From positions 33,744,430 through 33,808,429 of the forward strand of contig NC_092094.1 in NCBI RefSeq assembly GCF_045679555.1: a stretch of DNA of 64,000 bases. The letters run 5' to 3'. The translations under genes were made by a program, and so were the position numbers. The DNA is from Salvelinus alpinus. Taxonomy: Eukaryota > Chordata > Actinopteri > Salmoniformes > Salmonidae. A model generated the notes under the pieces. That model was not told the origin of the DNA, did not search any database, and was given only the letters and a program-made list of their open reading frames with translations. Shown here one piece after another: positions 33,891 to 47,800 of this stretch; the stretch's first letter is position 1, and every line of letters begins with the position of its first letter.

Positions 33891-35118
33891 CAAATGCAAT
33901 TCTGAAGTCTAATACATCAACAGTGCGATTTCAACTGATTCTTTACTTTTTTGTGTCAAATTAACTAATTATTGTCTTTTGTTGAATTTATATAACAACA
34001 TTCCAACCTTGTTTAGCATGATATATTATAGTCCAATTGTGGCATGATTCCACTGTTTTCTATCGGTTTGCATCAGTTTCAATGGGGGACTTTTATTTTG
34101 AAGGCAATCCCTCGATTCCGCTATTGTTGCTCACGCTAATATTGTTCACAACACACTGGTCTGGTGACGAAGGGGTGGACTGTCTTTTCACATAACAATT
34201 ACTGAAGCCTATCATATTGATAGCTTCCAATAGTTCATCAATTTGTGAATGATCAATACATTTTTACTACAGGCTCGCGAGATAACAGGACATGTTAGCG
34301 CCCGCTGGTTATCTTCCAAGCAATCAATAAGCTAGCTAGCTGTTTTGTTGGAAAGGAAGAAGTCCACCCGAAAAGAACGAGGCCTGGGGAGAATTATGGC
34401 AGCAACGCCGGTAGCTAATCGATAGATAGGTGAACTCTTGTTTTGTACTCATTATATGGTCGAATATATATTTAACCTCATAGCTAGATGATTTAGCTTG
34501 TCATTGAGTTAACGTTAGCTATGTTAGAACTGCAAGTGTCAAATATCCGAGCTAACTACACTTCTAACGTTACTTTAGCTAGCTTGCTAACTAACAGCTA
34601 ACTCTAGCCTCTGTATACACATATACGCTTTATTTAGTTACGGTTTCAACAGCTCTCTTGTAGTACAATACGTTTTATGAGATATATTATAGCCAGCAAT
34701 CTATTTTGACGTTAAACTTCAATAATCTACACTTTGTTGTGGCTAGCTTGCCAGCTGGAGATTTGTTAACGTTAGCTAGCTAAGTAGCCACTTAGGTCAA
34801 GTGCTAGGCGAAGTTATTTGACAGCTAGCTAGCTGACGTTGGTGAGCCAAAATGTTTAACAGTACAAGGTAGCTAGTTAGTGCACTTTAAAGTAAACATA
34901 ATTCATATTAATTGATCTCAGGTATCTGCACAGAGGGAGCGTCCCATAATGACACCAACTGACAACCTTGCAGAATTTTAGCAACAAACATAAACAAGAG
35001 CCAAATGGTAAAGAACTCTCCAACGTCACTGTCCTCAGGGAATATGCCATATATCTTGTAAGTTTATGTGCTTATGTTTTAACTCTGTGTTTTACTCAGG
35101 TTTTGCAAGCATTCGAAC
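33891..35118 (+). promoter_or_regulatory. znf592: znf592 upstream region and 5' UTR exons
   Basis: Two untranslated exons are plausible: one ending at about 34,428 (CTAATCGATAGATAG, then GTGAAC) and one at 34,922-35,057 (acceptor TTGATCTCAG, donor GTAAGT). The coding exon opens at 35,100 after TTTTACTCAG. Short GCTAGC-rich stretches surround the likely start of transcription near 34,300-34,400. No TATA box is evident. These exons rest on splice signals only. Confidence 0.45.
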
Positions 35119-38100
35119 ATGGGTGACATGAAGACCCCTGATTTTGATGATCTTTTGGCTGCCTTTGACATCCCCGATGCCACCAGTTTGGATGCCAAAG
35201 AGACCATCCAGGAGAGTCACGATGAGGCAGAAGGTCAGCTGAAACACACAGGGATGTGTATGGATGACAGTTTATCTGTTCATCAAGCTGTGGGTGCATC
35301 TGATGTACCTGCTGTCAGTGTTATAGTGAAGAACACAAGTCGCCAGGAGTCGTCTGATAGTGGTGGAGAGAGAGAGGGCCCACACTTTGGACACCCATTG
35401 CAAAATGGTTTCAGGGGGTCAGGGGCCGCCATGGAGTCTCATCAGATAGACCACAGTGGTTCTAAGTCTTTTGTGTCTGCTTTGAATGGGGATGGCTCAA
35501 GAGGACTCTTAGGGAAGACCCCCGTCCAGCACAAACTTGAAGGAACGCCATCCTTCTCACACTCCTTTTCCCAGTTCAGCCCCATCTCTAGTCCAGAATC
35601 TGAAGACAGCCGAAGCAATGGAGTTGATATCCGTCCAAAACAAGAGAGACCCTACTTCCCTGCTGCCTCTATATTTATGTCTGCAGAACCCCCAATGTCA
35701 GACAATCAGAAAAAACAGCTGTCTTACAGCATGTTTGACAAGTGCCATGAAGTAGACTGTGACGTACCTGAGAGCCTTCCAAGAAGCAAAAGAGAATCTA
35801 TCGAAGCAGAGGATACCAGGACAGAGAAGCCTGACAGTAATGTCAGTGACCAGAAGGAAAAGGGAGATTGTCATAGTAGTGCAATGCTCCCTACAAATGA
35901 TCATAACACTATTGAGTCAAGCAGTAATGTTAATATAGTGGCAGCGTCTAATATGCCCACCTCTCATCCATGTGTCAAAACTCCAACATCAAAACTATCG
36001 TCATGCCTTGAGGCATTAGTGGCTCTAAATGCCAGAAAGGATCCCAGTGAACAACCAAACTATCAAGACTTATCATTGGCTCATGATGGTACCATAAAGG
36101 TTAGTCCAAAAGTGCCCATGTCACCACAAAGTCCCAGGAGTCCTCTTGAAGCTGTGAAGCGGTTAATGAAACCACCTGACAGTCCTGTCAGCATTTGCAG
36201 TAACAGCAGTGGCAAGGGATCCCCTGCACTGGCATCTGGCTCACCCCCAGCCATACCGAGGGTCAGAATAAAGACCATTAAAACCACGACTGGGAAAATC
36301 CAGCGCACGGTTACCAGTGTAGTACCTGATTCAGAAAACGAGGACGTTCACTCTGTTGAGTCCTCTCCATCTCAGAGTATGATTGTTGAGGATGCCTACC
36401 CTGGTTTGTCTCCCTATCCCTCTCATAATGTGATAAGTGATATTATTGTTGATATGCCCATCAAAAGTACACCAGTTGGTGCTCTGCCATCAAAGGTTAC
36501 TGATACTAAATTAGAGGGGTACTCCAAGAGGCCAGGACAAATGCAGTCCGCAACTATTTTTCATAATACAAGTAGTCCTGTTATGAGGTCTATGCCAGTT
36601 GCCCAGCATGGGCCTTCTACACAAAAGAGGATTTCATCAGTTCAAACAGGCAACTCTCCCAATACAAGCTTGCTTCCCAAGGCAATGCACTTAGCTAACC
36701 TGAACCTAGTCCCTCACAGTGTTGCTGCCTCAGTCGCAGCACGCTCCACCTCCCATCAACAGAGCCAACAACACACACTTTTCTCTTCTATGGTGTGCAG
36801 CACTGTCCCATTGGTACACCAAGTGAAAAAAGCTGCCCCTAATCCACGTGCTGCCATTCCTAGCACAGCAGCAGGAACTTTAAACAGACTGTTAAATAAT
36901 GCCAACCCTGTACCCACATATGTACCCAACCTAAACCCACCACCTGAGAGCAACATCAACTTGCCACCACGTGGATATTGCTGCCTGGAGTGTGGGGACT
37001 CCTTTGGGGTAGAGAGGAGTCTTGCTTATCATTATGGCAGGAGGAGTGTGCACATTGAAGTAGCCTGCACCCACTGTGCTAAGACCATGGTATTCTTCAA
37101 CAAGTGTGCCCTGCTGGCACATGCACGGGAACATAAGAACAAAGGTGTGGTGATGCAGTGCACACAGCTCTCCATGAAGCCCATAGCAGAGGGACAGATG
37201 TTTGCACCCTTGATCACTGAATCCTCTGTGCATGTGGGCTCCCATGTGCCCCCATTATCCTCACCTAAAAGCCAACCAGTCATGCCCCTCTATCCAGACA
37301 AAGTCATCCGCCACAGACTCCGCTGCCTCGAGTGTAACAAGCAGCTATCAGACTACAAAGGTCTCGCAGGCCATTACCAGAGGTTGTCGGAAGAAATGGA
37401 GGGACTGGTGAGTAATAAAAAATTATTATAATTGCTGAAATGTTCAGTATCATAGGCCAGGTAATAATGAGAGTATTTCTATATGTTTTGCTCTGTGTTC
37501 TTTTGTCATATATAGATGTGTAAGGTGTGCTCAATGCTGCTACCCAACAAGTGCAGCTACCGGGCTCACCAGCGTATTCATGCCCACAAGTCCCCTTATT
37601 GCTGCCCTGAGTGTGGAGCATTGAGTCGCTCCGTGGACATACAGAAGCATGTGAAGGAGAACTGTCTTCACTATGCACGCAAGGCTGGCTATAAGTAAGT
37701 CATTACTAAAGTATATGCTCAGTGGATACATAACACAAAAGTATTCTTATAATGTTGTCCACCTTTTTGTAAATCCTTTTTCTTCTAGGTGTCTTCATTG
37801 TGATATGGTTTTCACGTCATTTAATGTGCAGAAGAGTCACATTGAGGAGAAACACTCTGAGGTCTTCTATAAGTGCACCATCTGTCCTGTTGCTTTCAAG
37901 TCTTCTGGTGGATGTCAAATGCATTTGACAACTAAGCACAATGCCAGCAAAGTGTCCCCTCAGTGAGTTTGTGTAACTAAATGCATGTTCTGAAATGGGC
38001 ATATTTGCTAACACATCTTGAAGTTTGACATGATTGATTTCAATGCTGTTTATGTTCTAATTGGGTTGTTTTTCTGTTCCAGGTTAATCTTCAAGTGTTC

Positions 38101-39957
38101 TTGTGAAACAGTGTTCAAGAAAAAGCAGTTATTGCTTCAGCACTTCTATCAGAACGCCAAAAAGCGTGCTACCTGTGTGTTCAAGTGCCCTGAGTGCACT
38201 TCAATCTTCACCCAAAAGCAGCCGTTAATGCAGCACTTCAAGGTATGGCATCATCCTCATCTTCAATCTAGTCACATTGACATAAAATGGGGCACATAAT
38301 GCTAAGTTTTAGCTCTGTCTTTTTAAACGCTGTCTGTCTATATTACAGGGGGTGCATGGAGGAATCTTCAAAGAGGAGGTGGAGAAAAGCACAAAACCAC
38401 CAGAGATGACTGCACAGCACCAAGATGTTACCTCGGGATTCCACCAGCCAAAGGTAAACACTCCCATTAAACACTCAGATGGAACCAGAAAAAGGGCCAA
38501 CTTGGCCGCTCGAGACAGCAACCCCAATCTGAAGAATGCTGGCTGGAACTGTGGAGAGTGCCTACACTGGCTGCCTGACCGAGAAGCCTATGTCTCTCAC
38601 ATGAAGAAAAGCCATGGGAGGGTGAGGATCAACTTTGTAATTTTATTGCGCATTCAAACAAATTAGCTGCAGCATTTATACTATAGGACAGATGATAATT
38701 TAGGGACCACCTCAGATGTGGGATTTACAACGTTCAGGCCCCTTAATGAAATGAAATAATTCCCAAGTCAGCTCAACCCTTAATTAAGTAAATCTGCTCT
38801 CTGTGCATTCTGTAGTCATTGAAGAGTTATCCATGCCGGCAGTGTGAGAGGTCTTTCAATTCCTCTACAAGTTTGAGAAGACACATTCGCAATGACCACG
38901 ATGGAAAGAAAAATACATTTACCTGCTGGTGAGGGTTTCATCCTGAAATCTACATTACAGGGCCCGGTTTCCCAAAAGCATCTTAAGGCTAAGTTCATCT
39001 TTGGAACCATAGGATCCTATTGTTCTAAGATTAACATAGCCTTAAGATGCTTTTGGGAAACTGGGCCCAGTACATTACTTCCTGAAAGATTGGGGCATAA
39101 CTGGCACTTATTGGCTGCTGGGTGGCTCTACAGTAAATGGACAAACATGTAAAAACAAAACGGTGGTTACCACATTTTCTGACTATTTTTAGTATGATAT
39201 AATTGATTCTTATTGTGCAGGTATTGCACAGATGAGAGGACAACATTCACTACAAACATCATGTTGAAGAACCACATCAGTTTGATGCATGGGATCAAAA
39301 ATCCAGACTTCAGTCTGTTAAAATCAGCCCCTCTGGATAGCAGTAAAGCCTTGGGAGAGGTGATTTTTCTTTTAAAAGTAATACCAATATGTATGATCTG
39401 TCATATTTAATTTGTTCAGCATTTTACACATTGTCAAAAAAAGACACTTTTTAAATAGAATTATCTTTAACTTTGATATGCAGGGGCCTGTTTCAAAGAG
39501 ACCTGCTGTGGAGTCTGAGGGGAAGGAAGGCGCTGCCCTAGAAGGCTCCCCCGCCAAGCGTCTGAAACATCAGTTTCGCTGCTCAAAGTGTGGCTTCACC
39601 ACAGAGGATGGCACACAGTTCCAGAAGCACATACCTCAGCATAAAACTGATGAAAACACTCCCCAATGCCTGCACTGTGGATTATGTTTTGCATCCCAGC
39701 TATCTCTCAACAGACACCTGTTTATTGTGCACAAAGTCAAAGAGCCTGAAGAAGAGAGGAAAGAAAGGATGGACATGGAGTACGAGTGCAGAAAGAAGCA
39801 GGAAGAGGACGTGGGGAAAGCAGTGGGTGTGAATGAGAGAGAGGACTTGCCACCACCATTAGTTAAATCTGACCCCCAACGGCCAGAGGATCCAACCAGG
39901 TTGCACTGTGAGCCTGCAGTAAGACTGACTGTAAATCCACATACAGCTTTCACCTAG
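35119..39957 (+). CDS. znf592: Zinc finger protein 592
   Basis: Eight coding exons: 35,119-37,407, 37,516-37,694, 37,789-37,962, 38,083-38,242, 38,349-38,621, 38,816-38,928, 39,221-39,359, 39,484-39,957. They sum to 1,267 codons in frame (1,266 aa, close to the human length). The start [20 protein letters not shown] matches the ZNF592 N-terminus. Other family blocks are [32 protein letters not shown] and [11 protein letters not shown]. The first exon encodes a long disordered Ser/Pro-rich region. C2H2-type fingers follow from about residue 620, for example [36 protein letters not shown] and [11 protein letters not shown] nuclear protein of the ZNF592/ZNF687/ZMYND8 chromatin group. A MITE lies in the intron after 38,928. 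Confidence 0.95.
38959..39070. mobile_element. Palindromic hAT-type MITE in a znf592 intron
   Basis: A 112-bp near-palindrome: GGCCCGGTTTCCCAAAAGCA on the left mirrors TGCTTTTGGGAAACTGGGCC on the right, with CTTAAG-containing inner arms. It is flanked by a perfect 8-bp duplication TACATTAC (38,951-38,958 and 39,071-39,078), the target size of hAT elements. Confidence 0.8.
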
Positions 39958-42003
39958 AGTTTCATGGATAGTGTCATCAGCAGGCAAAATAAAATCAATG
40001 AGAGCAATTTTGAACTTCATAAAAGCTGCGATCTCCATTTCCTTGGGTAATAGTAGTTTAACTTCAGATGCTTGACATGCTGCACTAAAGTGGTACCTTT
40101 TTTATTTTTTGCCTTTAAACTAAATGCTTTTTGTGTTTCTCAAAGCCTTGGTACTGGCAGTTGTTCCAAATCAATTGAGAAGATTAAATTAATTTTGGGA
40201 AAAGATTATCATGAATTATTTACTTTATTTTACCTTTGAAGCTTGCAAGTTTTGTATTGTATTAAATGTCTTTAAATGCCTCTGGTACATAACCACACCC
40301 ACCTGTAAAGGCACAGGGTCTGGTTCATCAGTATTCTCTAGTGACCCCAGTTATATCAGTTACGTCCCTCAGGCTTACCTCATATTTAGTTTACATTTAC
40401 ATTTAAGTCATTTAGCAGACGCTCTTATCCAGAGCGACTTACAACAAAGTTTCATATCATAATGACTTTGCTTTAGTGTATGGAAGCCATATCATATGCT
40501 TGGTTTCATATTTTTGGCCTTATTAAATGCATAATAATAGATGGCGCTTCAAGCAGGTCGTGGCTAAACTGATTACAGTATTACAACTTCTATCATACTG
40601 TATGTTGAAATATTTACTCTTACCTAGGTACCATTTAGCACAGATTATATATTTTATATCCATTCCATACCAAAAATAGTTTCACATTCATTTATTATGA
40701 AAGCTGGCTAAACTACCCAAATAGCACTTTTCTACAAGATCAAATACAGGTGTTGGAGTTAAATGCCTTGCTAAAAGATATTACCTTTTTTTTACTACTG
40801 ATTTTGTAGCTTGGTAAAAGTGAGCTTTCATTAATTTGAAATGCTTTTATATCTATATTCAACGTAGTGGTGACTTGTCTTAGTGATGTCATTGATGTTT
40901 TTCTTGGTTAATTGTTATCTTTGGTGAGTGTGAGAAAGCATCTGTTTTGCAAGATAATGCAGGGTGTTGGAAGTGGCTCATTGCCAGCAGTGTACTAAGG
41001 CAATTAAACGAGCAGTGATTTAAATGTAAAGGGTTAGAGCATGTCTGAGTGCATGTGAACATTTTGAAATAAGCTGATGATGGAGACCTGTGCGGCTGTT
41101 TCTACCTCCATGGTGTATGGCAGTGATTGTTAAACTTGGGATGTTTTGGGAGATTTCACCTTTTGTTGCAAGCAATGTAAAATTAATTGTTATTATTCTC
41201 AATGTATATTATCTCCCACAATATTAAATTTTATAAATTACTTTGGAGATTATTTATAGTCACATTGACTTATCTTGTAAACTTTCTATTAAAGTGCTGT
41301 ATGAACTGTTCATTTTCTAGTGGTTATCTGATAGTCAGTGTTCACCCGAAACAGAGCCACTGTTAAAACGCAGTGTCTATGAAACTTCACATCTCAGTGT
41401 TTTTATATAGCCTGTCAAGAGAAACTTTGTACTTTTGATAATATGTACAATATTATGGACATGTAAACTAATCCATCATGTACACAGTAGCTAATGAACC
41501 CTTTATATTTGCAGCATTTCTTAATCCATCACATATATATTCAACCTGCATCGGCCATTGTGCCTTGCTGTAATGTTTACTTCAAATAACTGCAAATAAA
41601 CATGAACGTGTCAGCATAAGCATCCTTTGTCCTGAAATGATCCCTTCTGGTATGGCTGATATCCCTTCTATGACAATGTTCTGGAGAAAAAAAATATGTT
41701 TGCCCTTCAAAAGGTTTTTTTCTCAGTCCAGTCAAACCAATATGGCTAGTATCTCCCCCAGTCTCTCCAACCGACTGGACAATATGATGCGCCAAATCCA
41801 ATCCCAGTCAAGTAATAAGCAGTAGCCAGCGGTGTTGATAATGAATGACTTCATCTCATTTCAATAAACGGCGCGTGATCATATAAATGCTGGTGCTGTG
41901 ACACGAGAGCACGAAATTCCCAAGAGCAGAGCAAAGGGTGGTTTTAACCTTGACAAGTAGCCTACCATATTCTGTACACAAATACTGTAGTTTTATAAAA
42001 AGG
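39958..42003. other. znf592 3' UTR and znf592-nmb spacer
   Basis: No further gene is recognised. A possible poly(A) signal AATAAA lies at about 39,988-39,993, and others of ATTAAA type lie further on. A short interspersed core (TCATTTAGCAGACGCTCTTA) is at 40,388-40,447. A TATA-like CATATAAATG at about 41,879-41,888 precedes nmb by about 120 bases and could be its promoter. Confidence 0.5.
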
Positions 42004-42899
42004 ATGACGAGAGGCACATTGACCTGCAAATCGGGACTTCTTTCTTGCTTTGTTTTAATCTCATACATAGGTATGACATCTTCGATGAGTCTCAATTTAA
42101 ATGAACTTAGAAATAAAGTTTCAAACATCAAGGTAAATCAGAGGGGAAGTTTATGGGCAACTGGTAAGTTATTGTCATTTAGAAAGTGTCACTAGCAATT
42201 ATGTCAAAATTGAGGCTAGAGCAATTTATTACTTTACAATTTAATTTTGATGTCATGTTATATCACCATAATATGTTGGTTTAGTTTAGTGAGCTAACTC
42301 TGAATAATTTCGTTTACTATTTGTGATTAGTCATGTATTGATAACATTTTAAAATGTATATTTTGCCCTTAGGCCATTTCATGGGCAAGAAAAGTGTGGA
42401 TAGCTCGTTTTTGGAGTCTTCCTTTGGGGGTGGAAAGATCCCTTTTGGAGTTCAGTCTGCCAACCCCGAGCGCAAGGCAGAGAGTTTGACAGAGTTGTTA
42501 ATTGAAGAGGTGCTGAAAAGGGCTCTACAGACTCCGCAGAAACGGGGCTTTAGATCGGGTGAGTTAAAAGGGGTTTAAGGTATCTACTGTAAGTGAATGG
42601 TGTATGTTGATGTTGGGTTCTTATTGTACATGTATCACATTCCATATGATACATTCATGTGCAAGTAGTAGCCTATACTGTATGTTTGTGTACCCTACCA
42701 ACAGAGAGTACATTAATTACCGTCTCTGCCTATATCAGCCTAATGCCAGATTGGTCGCAGGCACATGCTGCGTTGTAATTTCCCTTGTGTATTTCGTGTA
42801 GACCTAACAGCACGATGTATTTTTATTTCATTTGTTAAATTGTTAGGAGGCGGTTTTCCTGATGAAATTACTGGACAACATTTGAACCAACAGAAATAA
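42004..42899 (+). CDS. nmb: Neuromedin B preprohormone
   Basis: Three exons: 42,004-42,163, 42,373-42,558, 42,847-42,899, giving 132 aa. Residues about 11-28 form a hydrophobic signal peptide (LLSCFVLISYIG). The bombesin-family peptide follows: GSLWATGHFM, then GKK as amidation donor and dibasic cleavage site. In the mature peptide the methionine would carry the C-terminal amide. The remainder (SVDSSFLESSF, SLTELLIEEVLKRALQ) matches the less conserved NMB propeptide. The ATG was chosen because it directly precedes the signal peptide and follows a TATA-like motif. NMB acts on the G-protein-coupled receptor NMBR. The position near znf592 fits human linkage. An AATAAA lies near 43,300. Confidence 0.92.
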
Positions 42900-43011
42900 A
42901 CTGAGAAGGCAAAGGGCACGCAACACCTGTACGGTATCAACCCACAAAGAAGATGAATGGAGGATTTCAATAAAGTGATCATATCGACATTCGCAAGATG
43001 TTCATCTAAAC

Positions 43012-43202
43012 CAGCGTTTCTCAAACTCGGTCCTCGGGACCCTAAGAGGTGCACGTTTTGGTTTTTGTCCTAGCACTACACAGCTGATTAAAATAATAAA
43101 ATAATCATCAAGCTTTGATTATTTGAATCAGCCGTGTAGTACTAGGGCAGAAACCAGAACGTGCACCCCTTTGGGTCTCCAGGACCAAGTTTGGGAAAGC
43201 TG
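43012..43202. mobile_element. Palindromic hAT-type MITE downstream of nmb
   Basis: A 191-bp imperfect palindrome. Left end CAGCGTTTCTCAAACT, right end the complement of CAGCTTTCCCAAACTT; inner arms share GGTGCACGTT and ACTACAC-GCTGATT. Flanks ATCTAAAC (43,004-43,011) and AGCTAAAC (43,203-43,210) match at 7 of 8 bases, an aged 8-bp target duplication. Confidence 0.75.
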
Positions 43203-43573
43203 AGCTAAACTAGCCTAATGTATTGTTTTATTAAAAAGTAATATATATACATATATTTCGCCCCATAATTATACACTATTGTAGTGCTTCTCATATCTGA
43301 ATAAAACTTGAATAACAAAAATGTTTCATGTTTTGAGGCAATTTAGGTCACAATCACCCACATTTATCATATAAAATAAAGCCTGTCCACTACACTTATT
43401 GTTTTAGCAATGAATCGATGTATCAACGCTTCTTTACATTATAAACGGATAATCTGTTCAGCCTTAGAGCTTATCCCCTTCACATCACTTAATGCTTTGA
43501 TTATCAATGATGTGTGATGTGAAGTTATACCAAAGATTATATTGTACATAAACCTTATCCATATGTGGTTATA

Positions 43574-46500
43574 CACTGAACAAAAATATGAACGCAACAT
43601 GTCAAGTGTTGGTTTCATGAGCTGATATATGAAAGATCCCAGAAAATGTTTCCATATGCACAAAAAGCTTATTCCTCAAATGTTACATCTCTGTTAGAGA
43701 GCATTTCTCATTTGCCAAGAGAATCCATCCACTTGGCATATCAAGAAACGGATTAAACGGCATGATCATTACACAGGTGCACCTTGTGCTGGGGGCAATA
43801 AAAGGCCCCTCTAAAATGTGTAGTTTTGTCACACAACACAATGCCACAGATGTTTTGAGGGATCGGGCAATTGGCATGCTGACCAGGGGCGGAGCCAGAG
43901 GGGTGTCCAGGTTGGCACTGGACACCCCTAACATCTGATTGGCCACCCTGGGTGCCACTCTAAAATGTAATTCGCTACTGGCAGTTTGATGCTGATTGAC
44001 ATCTCATTTCACCTCTTGTTGAAATAAGCATTTATTTTGACGTTAGGTGACGCATTTTTCAAATCGAGGACGAGGAAGAGAGAATATTAACGATACAGAA
44101 GAAGAAGAAGAAGAAGAAGAAGAAGAGATAATATTTCCACAGCTTCACGAGCTATTTTCGCGATTGGCGAAAGCATCAGATTTGAAGTAAGTTTTAAGGT
44201 TTAGCATCGGGTTTAGGTTTTCTGAACAACTTCTACGAAAGTTGAGTCGCTGTGTAAATTAACTTTAAACCTTTGTCTCCATTAACAGACAGTTAATCAG
44301 ATAAGAGAGATCGGTTCCCAATTTAGCCTAACATTATGTTTACATCTGTTCTAGTAATACACGCATATACAGTGCATTGTCGTAAATTACAGTATACGAA
44401 TGTTTAGCTAATGTGCGGTAACTAATAGGCTACAGCTGTCAGTGTTCAGCAAGTTAACATTCAGCAATTTGAAATCCATTAACTCAGTTAGATTTTCGTA
44501 CTTGAACTCAAAACCAACAATTGTTATTATCAAACTGTTAATGTTACTCAAAATATTACCACAATTAAACATGAAAAGAAAGGGAGAGATATCAGACTTC
44601 TTTTTAAAGAAGCACAAACAGGCAGATCAGGTGCAAACAGACCCCAGCTCTTGCATCACCACTGGACCCCAGAGCAACTCCCTACCTACCTGAGGCTAGT
44701 CAGAGTCAGTGTGGTCAGACTTCACAAGGACTCAGTCTACCACCACCAGGTCAGAGTATCTAGCAGGCAGTCAGTCACATGCACAGTTCAGAATTTAAGT
44801 TTAGCTTCAGTTTGTAATAGATTATTTTGTCAGATTAAGCCTCACTTTAAAATGTTGGTTGTTGATTCATGTGTGTTTTTGATGGCTGTGGCATTGTCAT
44901 TGTGATTATACACTAATGGTTCTTGTGTTATTTTAATGTAATAGATGTATCTAGGGATGACACAGAGCAAGACAGTGAGCCAGAGCTGCCAGGAGATGTC
45001 ATCGAGACCCTCCCAACTGCATCAAGCACCAGATATGCTGTTCCAAAAGGACCCAATGGTAGGCCTATACTTTAAACTACACATTTTAGTTAGCAGCTGT
45101 TAGTATCTAATCTTGTGGATCACTTAATTATACATTTCTATAGAGATATGACACATTATTTAATGTGTATTTCAGACATTTCAAGATCCAGAGAAGAGGG
45201 TCCTGTACAGCTGTGTTTGAAAACATTTCCCAGAACTCAGCATGGTACTAGGAAAAGGGCTTTCTACAGCTCCTGGTATAAGGACAATTCATGGCTTGAA
45301 TATTCTGTAAGTCAGGATTTGACTTATTGTTTCACATGTAGGCATTTTTCTCTGCCCAATGCACCTGAATCTGCCTTCACATCACAGTCAGGTTTTTGTA
45401 ACTGGAAAAAGGTGCTGTTTAAAGATTCTGGGTTTAAGCTCCATTCGAAGGCAGAGCATCATATCAATGCTATGTATGCTTGGAATCAGCATAAAAGGGC
45501 TATTGACAGCAACTCATCAATGTTAGATGTCAGAAATGAGGACCGGAAAAAGAAAGTGGAGGAAAACTGTACTGACATTAAAACAATTGCAGATGTGCTC
45601 CTATTAACTGCCACTCAATATATAGCGCAGAGGTCATCGAGAGTCTAATGACTCTCACAACAAGGGTAATTTTTTACAATCTTAGAAGAAATAGCAAAGC
45701 ATGACCCTCTCATAGAGAAAATTATGAATGTGGCAATGCTAAGTACACAAGACACCAAATCCAGAACAAAGTTCTTGAGGGCTTAGCTGAGATGGTACAA
45801 ATGGAAATATTAAGAGAAGTAAAAGAAAGTGAAGTTTTTAGTGTAATTGCAGATGAAACCAAATATTTTAAAGAAAAAATAACAAATGTCTTAAGTTGTG
45901 AGGTACTATTACAACGGGACCATCCACGAAAGCTTTTTACACTTTCAGTCAGCTGAAAGATAAGATGCAGCAGGTCTCACAAAAATGATAATTGATTGCC
46001 TTGAAAAACATGATCTGGAATACAGAAATAATCTTGTGGGGCAAGGCAATGACGGTGCATCCGTCATGAGCGGAAACCATTCTGGTGTCTGCACGAATTA
46101 AAAACAGTGCAAGATTAGTATTTTTTTGTGCACTGTAATGCACATTGTTTGAATTTGGTTCTTGTCGATGCTGTAAAATCAGTGCCTGAGGCAGTTTACT
46201 GTTTTGCTCTCCTGCAGAAGCTTTATAACTTTGTATCTGGCTCGTACGTTCATCTCAAGTGACTTGTAGTTCAGAAAGAGCTGTATCCACAGCAGCAGCC
46301 CAGGGAACTACAGAGACTTACAGATGTAAGGTGGGCATGCAGATACAGTACATGGCATGGCCGTAATCTGAGGGACAGTCTTTCAGCAGTTCTGAGAGTG
46401 CTACAGGATATCACACTTGAAAATAGTGGTGATAGATCAGTGGAGGCAAGGGGCCTTCTTTCTCAAATAGATTTACATTTACACTTTTGGCTTTTGGTTA

Positions 46501-47763
46501 CCTTTTTGGTTACCATTTACACTTTTGGTTACCTTTTGTAAAGTGCTTGGTGATGCTAAATGTCTTTCTGACATGCTCCAATCAAGCTCTCTTGACCTAG
46601 CAAGGGCTGTGGATCTAGTAGGTGCCCTTACAGACACATACAGGACTACAGAAGTGAGGGTTACTTTGTAGAACTATGGAAAGAGGTTGAAGAGATGGCA
46701 GAGCATTGCAAAAAAAGTGTACAAACAGTGTGTAAAAGACAGCCTAAAACAAGCTTAAGATTTCACGACTCATTGATGAGCACTGTAGGACAGAAAAATA
46801 GTGACAAAAGTGATGGTGAGAGCTTCCAAAGATCGGTCTTTTATCAGGTGCTTGACAGTCTCGCAGAGGCGTTTTTCAAAGAAGAATTGTGAGATAATGC
46901 AAGGGGTCCAGTCTTTCAACCCAAAGAGTACAACATTCTTGAATGAGGAGCCTTTGAGTCAGATTTAGAGGACCTCAAACATGAGTGTCATCAAACCAAG
47001 CGGCGTCTTGATAGGAGAGAGAAAAGTGGAAGGGACAGACCGTCTACTCTCCTTGACTTTGTTGTGTTTCTAGAACCTTATAAAGAGGTCTTCCATGAGC
47101 TATTTCTACTTTGTAAGATTTCTGTTGTTACACCAGTCAGCAGTGCTTCTTGCGAGAGAAGCTTCTCAGCTTTAAAACTGATTAAATCCCACCTTAGTAC
47201 AACAATGGTTGATGACATGTAAAGTCACCTCAGAATTCTCAGTGTTGAGTGAAGGAGGGCACGCTCCCTCAACATGGATGAGTTTGTGAAACATTTTGCC
47301 AGTTCTCACCAGAACCTCAGAATTATGCTGTTTTAAATCTAGCTAGGATCATTTGGAACTTAAGCGGTCCCTCTGGTCATGGTTAACCTGCACTGTGTAC
47401 TAGCTAGGACACTGACATTCTAAAATGATATATCCAAAGGGTATCATGTCACACAGATTTAATTTGGTCTTGATTAGGCCAATTCCAAAACGTTTCTTTG
47501 CTATTAGTTAACATAATATATATGAGCATAAATATGATACTGTAAGTTTGTAATATTGATGGGCACCAAAAAAATTGAAATAATTTATGCCTGGCATGTC
47601 AAATTGCAGTGTGTTTTTTTGTAAATAAACAATGCAATTTATGTAACACACAAATGCTATCTTATCTCCTTGGTGCTTGAGCTTTATTTTCTGAAAATAC
47701 TTTGGATGTTGAACACTTATAGACCCAGATTATATATTCATGAAAACAGTGACCCAAGTCTCT

Positions 47764-47800
<37 letters not shown>

